Shown here one piece after another: positions 16,255-24,162 of a stretch of 44,677 nt of DNA. Below the pieces are notes generated by a model that saw only the letters and a program-made list of their open reading frames with translations, was not told the DNA's origin and did no database searches. Numbering within the stretch: the first letter of the stretch is position 1; every line of letters begins with the position of its first letter. Origin of the DNA: Planctomycetota bacterium. Its GTDB lineage: Bacteria; Planctomycetota; PUPC01; DSUN01. Location: contig DAOOIT010000049.1 of NCBI GenBank assembly GCA_035384565.1, positions 1 through 44,677 of the forward strand, in the 5' to 3' direction. A program made the translations under genes and the position numbers.

Positions 16255-17424
16255 ATGGCTGTGTCGCGCGCGACCGGCAGAGGCTGGCCCCGGACAGTGC
16301 TGATGGTGGCGAGCCACGCGCTGAGCGATTTCTATGCGACGATCTTCACGCCGCTGGTCGAGACGTTCCGGGCCGGCCTGGGCCTCAGCGTGGTGGGCGT
16401 GTCGGTGATCGGGGCGCTCCTGGGTATCTTCGGCTCCATGATGCAGCCCCTGATGGGCGTCTGGAGCGACCGGGCCGACCGCGGCCGTCTGGCGGCGGCA
16501 GGGCTGCTCGTGTCGGCGGTGTTCTTCGGCCTGATCGGCCTGGCGCCGAACGTGGCGGCCCTCGCCTTGCTGCTCGCGGCCGGCGCACTTGGGGTGGCCA
16601 TGTTCCATCCCAGCGCGGCCGTGTTGACGGTGCGCGACGAGCGGCGGCGGAGCATGGCCATGGGGCTGTTCATGACGGGCGGGGGGGTGGGGCTGGCCCT
16701 GGCCCCCTGGGTGGCCACGCGCATCGTGGGGCACCTGGGCCTCGCCTGGCTGTGGCTGATCGCGCTGCCCGGCGCCGGCGTGGCGGCCTGGCTGTATCTG
16801 GCCATGCGCGACGACGCCCGCGGGACGGCGGCGGGGCGCTGGATGAACTGGCGCGCCCTGTTTGCGGCCGGCACGGGCGCCGCCTGGGCGCTCTTCGCGA
16901 TGGCGCTGGCCCGGTCGCTCGCGATCACCGCCTTCGCCTTCTACGCCTCGGTGCTCGGCAAGGAGCGCGGCTGGGGCCTCGCCGCCTCCGGCGATGCGCT
17001 CTCGTGGTTCCTCGGGTGCGGGGTCGTCGGCAGCCTGGCCGGCGGGCATCTGGCCGACCGGACCGATCGCCGGCTCCTGATGGCCGCCTCGTGCCTCTTG
17101 GCCGCGCCGTTCTTCTTCGTGTACGCGTCGTCGCGGGGAGCCCTCTCGGTTCCTGCATTCGCGATGGCCGGCCTGGTGTACGCCGTCGCGAACCCCGTCA
17201 ATGTGGCGTTCGCCCAGGAGCTCTACCCCCGGAACGCGAGCCTGATGAGCGGCGTGATGATGGGGATGGCGTGGGGCGTGGCGAACCTGCTGCTGATGGC
17301 CGTGGGGGCGGCAGCAGAGGCCTGGGGCGTGGAGCGCGCGCTCCAGGGCGTGTCGGTGCTCGCGGGGGGGGCCGCCGTGTTCCTGGCGTTCGTGCCGGCC
17401 CGAGCGGCCGGCGCCAGCGGGTAG
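16255..17424 (+). CDS. Major facilitator superfamily transporter (Fsr-like)
   Basis: A protein of 389 residues with about 12 transmembrane segments. The cytoplasmic loop after helix 2 is the MFS motif A region (GVWSDRADRGRLAAAGLLVS), and its echo lies in the second half (GGHLADRTDRRLLMAASCLL). The start HALSDFYATIFTPLVETFR and the GVAMFHPSAAVL segment resemble the fosmidomycin-resistance (Fsr) branch of drug/H+ antiporters. The substrate is not known. Two starts are possible: ATG 16255, which sits directly on AGAGGGG, and GTG 16261, which has that site six bases upstream and may be the true start. It diverges from uvrC and converges on the DICT-like gene, with no clear functional link to either. 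Confidence 0.85.
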   Translation: MAVSRATGRGWPRTVLMVASHALSDFYATIFTPLVETFRAGLGLSVVGVSVIGALLGIFGSMMQPLMGVWSDRADRGRLAAAGLLVSAVFFGLIGLAPNVAALALLLAAGALGVAMFHPSAAVLTVRDERRRSMAMGLFMTGGGVGLALAPWVATRIVGHLGLAWLWLIALPGAGVAAWLYLAMRDDARGTAAGRWMNWRALFAAGTGAAWALFAMALARSLAITAFAFYASVLGKERGWGLAASGDALSWFLGCGVVGSLAGGHLADRTDRRLLMAASCLLAAPFFFVYASSRGALSVPAFAMAGLVYAVANPVNVAFAQELYPRNASLMSGVMMGMAWGVANLLLMAVGAAAEAWGVERALQGVSVLAGGAAVFLAFVPARAAGASG

Positions 17425-17451
17425 CCGCACAGGGGAGGGCTCGGGCCGGCC

Positions 17452-18042
17452 TCAGGCGGGATTCCCGCCCGTCTCGAGCTGCTCTTCGGTGAAGAGCTCG
17501 GGTTGGCAGATGATGCTCATGTCCACGAGCTGGCGGATCACGCGGCGGGTGAGCGCCCGGCTGTCGGTGTAGAAGCCCACGTAACGCGGGTGCTTGCCCA
17601 CGGCGGGCAGTTCCTCGGCCAGGAGCGTCATGTGGATGTCGCGGCTGATGTTCACGGTGATCCAGTTGTTCGCCAGGCGGCGCGCGTCGTCGGCGATGAC
17701 GTGCACGTTCCGCGCCCAGGGCTCGATGGCCAGATCGGGCACCCCGATGACGTAGATGGTGCGGGCCACCGCGGCCAGCTTGTGGTAGTGGTCCAGGTGA
17801 GGCTCCAGCAGGCTCAGGCGGCGGAACACCGAGTAGAGCGTGCAGCGGCCCACGTCTGCGAAGCAGGCGTTCTCGATGCACCGGCTCATGAAGTTCAGCG
17901 TCGCTTCCGAGCTCGTGAAGTGGTACTCGCCGTTGAGCAGGTCGCCGTCGAGCCGCCCGAAGAGCGGGGCCGGGTCCCGATGATCGCGCAGTTGCTGGAT
18001 GTCGAGAATCAGGTCGTGGAACGGGCTGACGGGCTCGGACAC
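17452..18042 (-). CDS. DICT-like sensory domain protein
   Basis: A stand-alone 196-residue soluble protein. The order of conserved pieces, FMSRCIENAC, then CTLYSVFRRLSLLEPHLDHY, ARTIYVIGVPD, ANNWITVNISRDIHMTLLAEE and YVGFYTDSRALTRRVIRQLV, resembles the DICT domain (sensor found with diguanylate cyclases and two-component proteins). There is no output domain, so it would act as a separate sensor or adaptor. The family call is inference by eye. It starts at GTG 18040-18042, with TAGGAGTG about nine bases upstream; the nearby ATG at 18049 is out of frame. It is divergent from leuC with near-abutting promoters. Confidence 0.7.
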   Translation of the reverse strand: MSEPVSPFHDLILDIQQLRDHRDPAPLFGRLDGDLLNGEYHFTSSEATLNFMSRCIENACFADVGRCTLYSVFRRLSLLEPHLDHYHKLAAVARTIYVIGVPDLAIEPWARNVHVIADDARRLANNWITVNISRDIHMTLLAEELPAVGKHPRYVGFYTDSRALTRRVIRQLVDMSIICQPELFTEEQLETGGNPA

Positions 18043-18071
18043 TCGCCATCACTCCTACCCAAGCGCGGCAA

Positions 18072-18100
18072 AGTCTAGCATTTGGGCATTTGCCTGTCAA
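18072..18100 (-). promoter_or_regulatory. Promoter of the DICT-like gene
   Basis: On the minus strand TTGACA (18100-18095), 17 nt, TAGACT (18077-18072). It is separated by only two bases from the -35 box of the divergent leuC promoter, so the two promoters probably compete or are co-regulated. Confidence 0.75.
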
Positions 18101-18102
18101 GG

Positions 18103-18131
18103 TTGCTCACTCACGCCGTTTCTGGTATAAG
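18103..18131 (+). promoter_or_regulatory. leuC promoter
   Basis: TTGCTC (18103-18108), 17 nt, TATAAG (18126-18131). Transcription would begin near 18138, which rules out the longer open frame upstream and supports a leuC start at 18154-18166. Confidence 0.68.
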
Positions 18132-18159
18132 AGGAAACAGGCCCAATGGAGTGATGGGT

Positions 18160-19422
18160 ATGGGAATGACGATTACCGAGAAGATCATCGCCGCTCACGT
18201 GGGCAAGGACGTGGTGCGCCCCGGGGAGTTCCATTTCGTGCCGGTGGACGTGGTGATGGCGAACGACATCACGGCCCCCCTGGCCATCGAGTGCTTCGAG
18301 CGCACGGGGGCGACGCGGGTGTTCGACCCCGAGCGCATCATCCTGATCCCCGACCACTATGTGCCGAACAAGGACATCAAGGCCGCCGAGCAGGCGAAGG
18401 TCCTCCGCGCCTTCGCCCGCCAGCACAAGCTGCCCTTCTACTACGAGGTCGGCCGCGCCTGCGTGTGCCACAGCCTGGTGCCCGACGAGGGGCACTGCGT
18501 GGCGGGCGACGTGATGGTGGGGGCCGACTCGCACTCGTGCACCAACGGCGCCCTCGGCGCCTTCGCCACGGGCATGGGCTCGACCGACGTGGGCGTCATC
18601 TTCGCCCTCGGCCAGACGTGGCTCAAGGTGCCCCAGAGCCTCAAGTTCGTCTACCACGGCCAGCCGCGGAACCCGTGGGTGGGCGGCAAGGACTACATTC
18701 TCGCCACGATCGGCCGCATCGGCGTGGCGGGCGCGCTCTACTGCGCCATGGAGTTCACGGGCGAGGCCATCGAGGCCCTGCCCATGCACGGGCGCCTCAC
18801 GATGTGCAACATGGCCATCGAGGCCGGCGGCAAGAGCGGCATCATCGCCTTCGACGACAAGACCGCCGCCTTCCTCGAAGGCCGCGCCCGCCGGCCCCCG
18901 CGCGTCTACGCCAGCGACCCCGACGCAGCCTACCGCGAGACGCACGAGTTCGACGTCACGAGCCTCGAGCCCCAGGTGGCCTGCCCCCACCTGCCGAGCA
19001 ACGTGAAGCCCGTGAGCGAGCTGCGCCACGTGCGGATTGACCAGGCCTTCATCGGCTCGTGCACCAACGGCCGGTACGAGGACATCGCCCAGGCGGCCGC
19101 GGTGATCAAGGGACGCAAAGTGCACCGCGACGTGCGGCTCATCGTCATCCCGTCGTCGCTCGAGGGCTATCGCCGCTGCATCGCCGAGGGGCTGGACGAG
19201 GTGTTCGTGGAGGCGGGCGGCGTGTTCTCGACGCCCACGTGCGGCCCGTGCCTGGGCGGCCACATGGGCGTGCTGGCCGCGGGCGAAACCTGCGTCTCGA
19301 CCACCAACCGCAACTTCGAGGGGCGCATGGGCCACCTCAAGAGCTTCGTCTACCTGGCGAATCCCGCGGTCGCCGCGGCCTCGGCCGTCCTCGGCCGCAT
19401 CGGCTCGCCCGACGAACTGTGA
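18160..19422 (+). CDS. leuC: 3-isopropylmalate dehydratase large subunit
   Basis: A protein of 420 residues, the length of the type 2 LeuC/homoaconitase-like branch. With LeuD it isomerises 2-isopropylmalate to 3-isopropylmalate in leucine synthesis. The aconitase-fold signatures are present: PDHYVPNKD, GADSHSCTNGALGAFATGMG, FIGSCTNGRYEDI with one cluster cysteine, and TPTCGPCLGGHMG with the other two, so the 4Fe-4S site is complete. Three ATGs occur in frame (18154, 18160, 18166); 18160 has GGAG eight bases upstream. leuD follows after 49 bp. A homoaconitase or related substrate cannot be excluded from sequence alone. Confidence 0.93.
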   Translation: MGMTITEKIIAAHVGKDVVRPGEFHFVPVDVVMANDITAPLAIECFERTGATRVFDPERIILIPDHYVPNKDIKAAEQAKVLRAFARQHKLPFYYEVGRACVCHSLVPDEGHCVAGDVMVGADSHSCTNGALGAFATGMGSTDVGVIFALGQTWLKVPQSLKFVYHGQPRNPWVGGKDYILATIGRIGVAGALYCAMEFTGEAIEALPMHGRLTMCNMAIEAGGKSGIIAFDDKTAAFLEGRARRPPRVYASDPDAAYRETHEFDVTSLEPQVACPHLPSNVKPVSELRHVRIDQAFIGSCTNGRYEDIAQAAAVIKGRKVHRDVRLIVIPSSLEGYRRCIAEGLDEVFVEAGGVFSTPTCGPCLGGHMGVLAAGETCVSTTNRNFEGRMGHLKSFVYLANPAVAAASAVLGRIGSPDEL

Positions 19423-19428
19423 CATTCT

Positions 19429-19456
19429 CGATTGCCGATTTCCGATTGCCGATTGA
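19429..19456 (+). repeat. Four tandem 7-bp repeats between leuC and leuD
   Basis: CGATTGC, CGATTTC, CGATTGC and CGATTGA follow one another without a gap, seven bases after the leuC stop. The role is unknown; it looks like slippage-generated simple sequence in an otherwise compact operon. Confidence 0.8.
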
Positions 19457-19471
19457 GAAGAGCGAAGACCA

Positions 19472-19963
19472 ATGGGCAGAGCGTTCAGGTTCGGCGATGA
19501 CGTGAACACGGATGCGATCATCCCCGCTCCGTATCTCGTGACCACGGACCCCAAGGAGCTGGGCTCGCACGCGATGGAGGGCAGCGACCAGCCCGACTTT
19601 GCGAAGAGGGTGAGGCCGGGCGACGTGGTGGTGGCGGGCGAGAACTTCGGCTGCGGCTCGTCGCGCGAGCACGCCCCGGTCGCCCTCACGGGCGCGGGCG
19701 TGGCGTGCGTCGTCGCCAAGAGCTTCGCCCGCATCTTCTTCCGCAACGCCATCAACATCGGCCTCCCGCTGCTCGAGTGCCCCGAGGCGGCCGAAGCCAT
19801 CGCCGCCGGCGACGAGGTGGAGGCCGACCTCGCGAGCGGCATCATCCGCGACCTCACGACCGGCCGCACCTTCCGCGCCGAGCCCATGCCCGACTTCATG
19901 CGGGCCATCTTCGATGCCGGCGGCCTGGTCGAGTTTGCCAAACGACGCCTCCGGAGTAAATAG
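19472..19963 (+). CDS. leuD: 3-isopropylmalate dehydratase small subunit
   Basis: A protein of 163 residues, the short LeuD type that pairs with the 420-residue LeuC. It supplies the swivel domain. Clear motifs are FRFGDDVNTDAIIPAPYL at the N-terminus, GENFGCGSSREHAP (the substrate-binding loop) near residue 60, and AKSFARIFFRNAINIGLPLL. ATG 19472 has AGAGCGAAGA upstream, a modest site. It is in an operon with leuC before it and fmdB 12 bases after it. Confidence 0.94.
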   Translation: MGRAFRFGDDVNTDAIIPAPYLVTTDPKELGSHAMEGSDQPDFAKRVRPGDVVVAGENFGCGSSREHAPVALTGAGVACVVAKSFARIFFRNAINIGLPLLECPEAAEAIAAGDEVEADLASGIIRDLTTGRTFRAEPMPDFMRAIFDAGGLVEFAKRRLRSK

Positions 19964-19975
19964 GGAAGACACGCC

Positions 19976-20209
19976 ATGCCGATCTACGACTACCAGTGCG
20001 ACGCCTGCGGCCACGCCTTCGAGCGACAGCAGCGGATGAGCGAGGCACCTGTGAAGAAGTGCCCCGAGTGCGGCCGGCCCGTGCGGCGGGTGATCGGCGC
20101 CGTGGCCGGCATCGTACGCGGGGCCTCGACGCCCTGCGCCCGCGACGCCAGCCCCTGCCAGGAACTCGGCCGCTGCAACAAGCGCTCGTGCTCCATGCTC
20201 GAGGGCTGA
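19976..20209 (+). CDS. FmdB-family zinc-ribbon protein
   Basis: A small protein of 77 residues. MPIYDYQCDACGHAFERQQR followed by KKCPECGRPVRRVIG is the FmdB/CxxC_CxxC_SSSS signature: two CxxC pairs that should bind one zinc. The family is widespread and was named as a putative regulator of formamidase, but its function is not established. The C-terminus is cysteine-rich (CARDASPCQELGRCNKRSCS), which adds four further cysteines not needed for the ribbon. The GGAAG upstream at 19963-19967 serves as its ribosome site. It is the third gene of the leuCD operon. Confidence 0.88.
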   Translation: MPIYDYQCDACGHAFERQQRMSEAPVKKCPECGRPVRRVIGAVAGIVRGASTPCARDASPCQELGRCNKRSCSMLEG

Positions 20210-20212
20210 CCT

Positions 20213-20234
20213 CCCGCGGGTTCGAACCCGCGGG
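20213..20234. terminator. Perfect 22-bp palindrome after fmdB
   Basis: Arms CCCGCGGGTTC and GAACCCGCGGG meet at the centre with no spacer; allowing one bulged G the stem extends through CTCC/GGAG. It lies four bases after the fmdB stop and 28 before the next start. It probably ends the leuCD-fmdB transcript, though there is no T-tract. Confidence 0.5.
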
Positions 20235-20261
20235 GAGGCCCAGCCTCGGAGGCCACGTGCG

Positions 20262-23200
20262 ATGTGGCGAACAAGCCTAGCCTGCATCCTCCTGGCCGCC
20301 TCGCTTCGCGCGGCGCAGCCGACCCGCGAGCAGGTGGAGGCCGACTGGGCGAAGCAGGACGACTGCCGCCTCGCCGAAATCCTCAGGCCCGATCTCCTGC
20401 CCTTCCTCGCCGCCAAGCCCGGCCAGGCGGACCTGCCGCGCCTCGCCGTGCCCAGGTGCAGCGCGCCTCCCAAGCTGGACGGCGATCTGAGCGACCCATG
20501 CTGGGCCTCCGCCGCGCACGTGCCCGGCGCCGAACGGTTCCTCCTCTGTCACGATGGCCAACGCCTCTTCCTTGCCGCGTCCGTGCCCGCCTCGGCGCCT
20601 GCCTCTGACCCGACCGCTGAGGACGCCGCCGGCGCCGTGGACGGCGTGAAGGACGGCAAGTATGCGTTCCACACGGGTCAGGAGCCGAATCCCTGGTGGC
20701 AGGTGGACCTCGGCTCGCCCGTGGCCGTCGCCCGCATCGTGGTCTGGAACCGCCTCGACTACCAACCCGGCCTTCACAACGCGGACAACCTGCTGGTTCT
20801 GACCTCCGACGACGGCCAGAAGTGGACCCTTCGCCACGACAACAAAGGCAATCATTTCGGCGGCCTCGGCAGCAAGGAGCCGCCGCTCGAGGTGAAGCTT
20901 GAGGGCGTCAGGGCACGGTTCATCCGCCTTCAGATCAGGAGCGACGCGCCCATCTACTTCCATCTCGACGAGGTCGAGGTCTACGGCCCCGACGACGCGG
21001 CGAAGAACCTCGCGCTCAAGCGGCCTGCGAGCCAGAGCAGCCTGAGCCAGTGGTCGCGCGGCGCGAAGCAGGCAGGCTTCGCCGGCCTGTGCGCGGTGGG
21101 CAAGCACCGGGTCACGCTGGCCGGCGACGCCGTGGCGCTGAACGGCGCGCCCGTGCCCGCGGGGCAGGGGAGTGTCGCGCGAAGGGACGGCGCGGCCTCG
21201 GTCGAACTCGCCGTGCCCCTCTCCGAGGCGGGGGGCACGTTCGCCCACGCAGGCGGACAGGTGGCGCTGGTTGTCGGCGGCGACTGGCAGCTTGTCTGGC
21301 ACGAACTGCCCCACCTCGGCTTCGGCAGGAACCGCGTCCACATCGAAATCCGTTCCGCCGCGCCGCTCACCCCGCCGGTCGAGGTCACCGCTGAAGTGCT
21401 CGTCCTCGAGCGTGACCAGCTTCAGCGCCGAACCTTCCTGAGCCGCAAGCTCGACGGCCCGTGGGCGGGCCCCGTGGAGTTCGAGGTCGCGAGCGAAGGC
21501 CCCGCCGCCATCGTCCTCACCGCGAGCCAGGCCGGCATCCGCCTCCACGAAGGCAAGGCTTTCTTCGTCCACCCAGTCAAGGAAGTCCTTGCCCGCACCC
21601 AGCGGCTCCTGGCCGATTCCGGCGCCGCTGCGCCTTCAGGCCTGGCCGAGGTCCACACGCGCGCCGAGGCCCTCGCCGCCCAGGAGAGGGAGAAGGGCTG
21701 CGACCCCGCCGCGCGCCTCGCTCTCTATCGCGAGGCCCGATGGCTCGCCCGCGAGGCCGCGATGAGGTCCGCACTCGACTTCGACAAGCTGCTGTTCATC
21801 AAGCGCTTCACCCAGGAGAGCTACCCCGATGTGTGCCTGAACCACATGCCCTGGGTCTCGCGGCCCGGCGGCGACATCTGCGTCCTCGACCTCAAGACCG
21901 GCGAGGTGCGGAACCTGCTCAACGGCCGGCTCGGGCCGGGACACGTCCACGGCATGGACCTCTGGTATGGCGGCGACCGCGTGGTGTTCGGCTACGCCAA
22001 GGCCAGGAGCGACCAGCCGCCGCCAGGCTGGCTCAACCGCGCGACCAGCTTCGACCTCCGCCGCTCCGAGGAGCCGACCCACATTTTCGAGATCGGCATT
22101 GACGGCACGGGCCTCCGCCAGCTCACCCAGGGCGAGTGGAGCGACCTCGACCCCTGCTATCTGCCCAGCGGCGACATCGTCTTCGTCTCCGAGCGCTGCG
22201 GCTACTCGCTCCAGTGCAACGAACTGGACAAGGACGAGACCTCGTGCAACCTCTACGTGATGCGGCCCGACGGCTCGGGCATCCGCCGCCTCACCGTGAC
22301 CAAGGACGGCGATTACCTGCCCCACGTGCTCGCCGACGGCACGATCGGCTACACCCGCTGGGAATACCACGAGCGCGGCTGGGCGCACATTCAGTCGCTC
22401 TGGTACGTGCGGCCCGACGGCACGGGGGCCGACGCGCTGTTCAAGCAGCACTTCAATGAGCCGTGGGCCGTCGAGGAATGCCGCTCGGTCCCCGGCTCGC
22501 ACAAGCTCGTGGGCATCGCCACGGGGCATCACACGCTGCCCGCCGGCCCCGTCATCCTCATCGAGCCGCAGGCCGGCATGAACGACCCGAATGGCATTCA
22601 CATCGTCACCCCGGGCGTGCGGCCGCCAGAGGGCGGCATGTCGGGCAATCCTGTGCCGGGGGGCGGGGTGCGCGGCGTGGGCGGCCTCTACATGACCCCC
22701 TGGCCCCTCTCCGAGGCCCACTTCCTCGCGTCGTACACCTACGGCAAGGAGACGGATGCCACGGGCTACGCGCTCTATCTGATCGGGGTGGATGGCACGA
22801 AGGAACTGGTCTACCGCGACCCGGCGATCTCGTGCTCGATCCCGATTCCGCTGCGGCCGCGCCAGAAGCCGCCGATCCTGCCCGACAACACGGACCCCGC
22901 GAAGCCCTACGCCGTGTGCGCCGTGAACGACGTGGCCCTGGGCGTGGACGGCGTGGACCCCACAGCCATTCGCTACATCCGCATCGCCGAGCCGCTCGGC
23001 TGGCCCTACTGCAACACCTATGGCGGGCAGCGCTACGAGCCCGACGTGAAGGGCGTGATGATCAACTGGAACCCCGTGCGCATCCTGGGCACCGTGCCGG
23101 TCGAGAGCGACGGCTCGGCCTTCTTCCAGGTGCCGGTGGACACGGCGGTCTACTTCCAGCTCCTCGACGAGAATCACATGGAGCTGCGGCGGATGCGCTC

Positions 23201-24047
23201 GTTCATCAGCTTCCAGAGCGGCGAGCAGCGCTCGTGCACGGGCTGCCACCACACCTGGGAGAAGGCGCCGCCGCCCACACCCACGCCGCTCGCCATGCGC
23301 CGCGACCCTGTAGTGCCCACCCCGCCGCCATGGGGCGCCGACAAGCCGATCAGCTTCCTGCGCGATGTGCAGCCCGTCTTCGACCGACACTGCGTCGCCT
23401 GCCACGCCGGGCTCAAGCCCGCGGGCGGCCTCGACTTCTCGGGCGGCCTCACCCCCCGCCACAACCGCGCCTACGACACCATTCTCGCCGCCAAGCTGAT
23501 CTCACGCTCCAACGTGGGCGACGACGCCAAGGTCACGCCGCCCCTGGCCTTCGGCTCCCACAAGAGCCACCTCATCGCCGTCCTGCGCAGGGCCCCGCAC
23601 ACCGAACGCGTGAAACTGCCGCAGGACGACTGGCTGCGTCTGGTCACCTGGATTGACGCCAACGGCCCGTACCACGATGGCTTCATCAACAAGCGCCAGC
23701 CCGAACCGCCGTACGACCTGGCGGCCGACCGCACACTGGCCGACCAGATCGCCACGGTCCACGCGAAGCGCTGCGGCGCCTGCCACGCACCCGCCCAGGT
23801 GTCGCGCCTCGACTGGGTGGCGCTCCGCCAGCCCGCCGCCAGCCTCTTCCTCACCGCGCCCCTGGCCAGGGAGGCCGGCGGAACCGCGAAGTGCAAGGAC
23901 GCGGTGTACCGCGACACGAGCGACCCCGACTACAAGGCGGTGCGCGAACTCGTCGAAGCGGCGGCGCGCCGGGCCTGGGCGCTCCCGCGCCGCGACCTCA
24001 GGGCATTGCAGGCGCAAGAGGCGCATGCCGCGCGCCCCGCTCCCTGA
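20262..24047 (+). CDS. Secreted three-heme protein with hydrazine-synthase-alpha-like propeller
   Basis: A protein of 1261 residues with a signal peptide (LACILLAASLRAAQ). A discoidin-like (F5/8 type C) region lies near residues 125-245 (WWQVDLGSPVAVARIVVWNR; HLDEVEVYGPD). The middle is a TolB-like beta propeller (IGIDGTGLRQLTQGEWSDLD; MRPDGSGIRRLTV) that resembles the middle domain of hydrazine synthase alpha. Three c-type heme sites follow: CTGCH (992-996), CVACH (1044-1048, in a PSCyt-like FLRDVQPVFDRHCVACH) and CGACH (1171-1175). It is likely a periplasmic electron-carrying or redox enzyme. Such relatives occur across Planctomycetota that do not perform anammox, so hydrazine chemistry should not be assumed. 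ATG 20262 has GGAGG about ten bases upstream. No cytochrome maturation gene is nearby. Confidence 0.82.
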   Translation: MWRTSLACILLAASLRAAQPTREQVEADWAKQDDCRLAEILRPDLLPFLAAKPGQADLPRLAVPRCSAPPKLDGDLSDPCWASAAHVPGAERFLLCHDGQRLFLAASVPASAPASDPTAEDAAGAVDGVKDGKYAFHTGQEPNPWWQVDLGSPVAVARIVVWNRLDYQPGLHNADNLLVLTSDDGQKWTLRHDNKGNHFGGLGSKEPPLEVKLEGVRARFIRLQIRSDAPIYFHLDEVEVYGPDDAAKNLALKRPASQSSLSQWSRGAKQAGFAGLCAVGKHRVTLAGDAVALNGAPVPAGQGSVARRDGAASVELAVPLSEAGGTFAHAGGQVALVVGGDWQLVWHELPHLGFGRNRVHIEIRSAAPLTPPVEVTAEVLVLERDQLQRRTFLSRKLDGPWAGPVEFEVASEGPAAIVLTASQAGIRLHEGKAFFVHPVKEVLARTQRLLADSGAAAPSGLAEVHTRAEALAAQEREKGCDPAARLALYREARWLAREAAMRSALDFDKLLFIKRFTQESYPDVCLNHMPWVSRPGGDICVLDLKTGEVRNLLNGRLGPGHVHGMDLWYGGDRVVFGYAKARSDQPPPGWLNRATSFDLRRSEEPTHIFEIGIDGTGLRQLTQGEWSDLDPCYLPSGDIVFVSERCGYSLQCNELDKDETSCNLYVMRPDGSGIRRLTVTKDGDYLPHVLADGTIGYTRWEYHERGWAHIQSLWYVRPDGTGADALFKQHFNEPWAVEECRSVPGSHKLVGIATGHHTLPAGPVILIEPQAGMNDPNGIHIVTPGVRPPEGGMSGNPVPGGGVRGVGGLYMTPWPLSEAHFLASYTYGKETDATGYALYLIGVDGTKELVYRDPAISCSIPIPLRPRQKPPILPDNTDPAKPYAVCAVNDVALGVDGVDPTAIRYIRIAEPLGWPYCNTYGGQRYEPDVKGVMINWNPVRILGTVPVESDGSAFFQVPVDTAVYFQLLDENHMELRRMRSFISFQSGEQRSCTGCHHTWEKAPPPTPTPLAMRRDPVVPTPPPWGADKPISFLRDVQPVFDRHCVACHAGLKPAGGLDFSGGLTPRHNRAYDTILAAKLISRSNVGDDAKVTPPLAFGSHKSHLIAVLRRAPHTERVKLPQDDWLRLVTWIDANGPYHDGFINKRQPEPPYDLAADRTLADQIATVHAKRCGACHAPAQVSRLDWVALRQPAASLFLTAPLAREAGGTAKCKDAVYRDTSDPDYKAVRELVEAAARRAWALPRRDLRALQAQEAHAARPAP

Positions 24048-24092
24048 GGCGTGCCGGCGAGGAGGGGCCGGCGCCCGCTCTGGCTGTGCCGC

Positions 24093-24121
24093 TTGACTTT
24101 TGGTGCCAAATCCCCAGAATA
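24093..24121 (+). promoter_or_regulatory. Promoter of the trpB2-like gene
   Basis: TTGACT (24093-24098), 17 nt, AGAATA (24116-24121). Transcription would begin near 24128, which places the start codon downstream of it and supports the TTG at 24163. Confidence 0.6.
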
Positions 24122-24162
24122 CACCCAAAGCCAGCCCCGACTTCACACAGGAGGTGAGAGCC

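Noticed and set aside
20262..24047. Annotation as hydrazine synthase alpha subunit proper
   Set aside because: Only the propeller and heme sites resemble it; the partner subunits are absent and such relatives are common in non-anammox planctomycetes.
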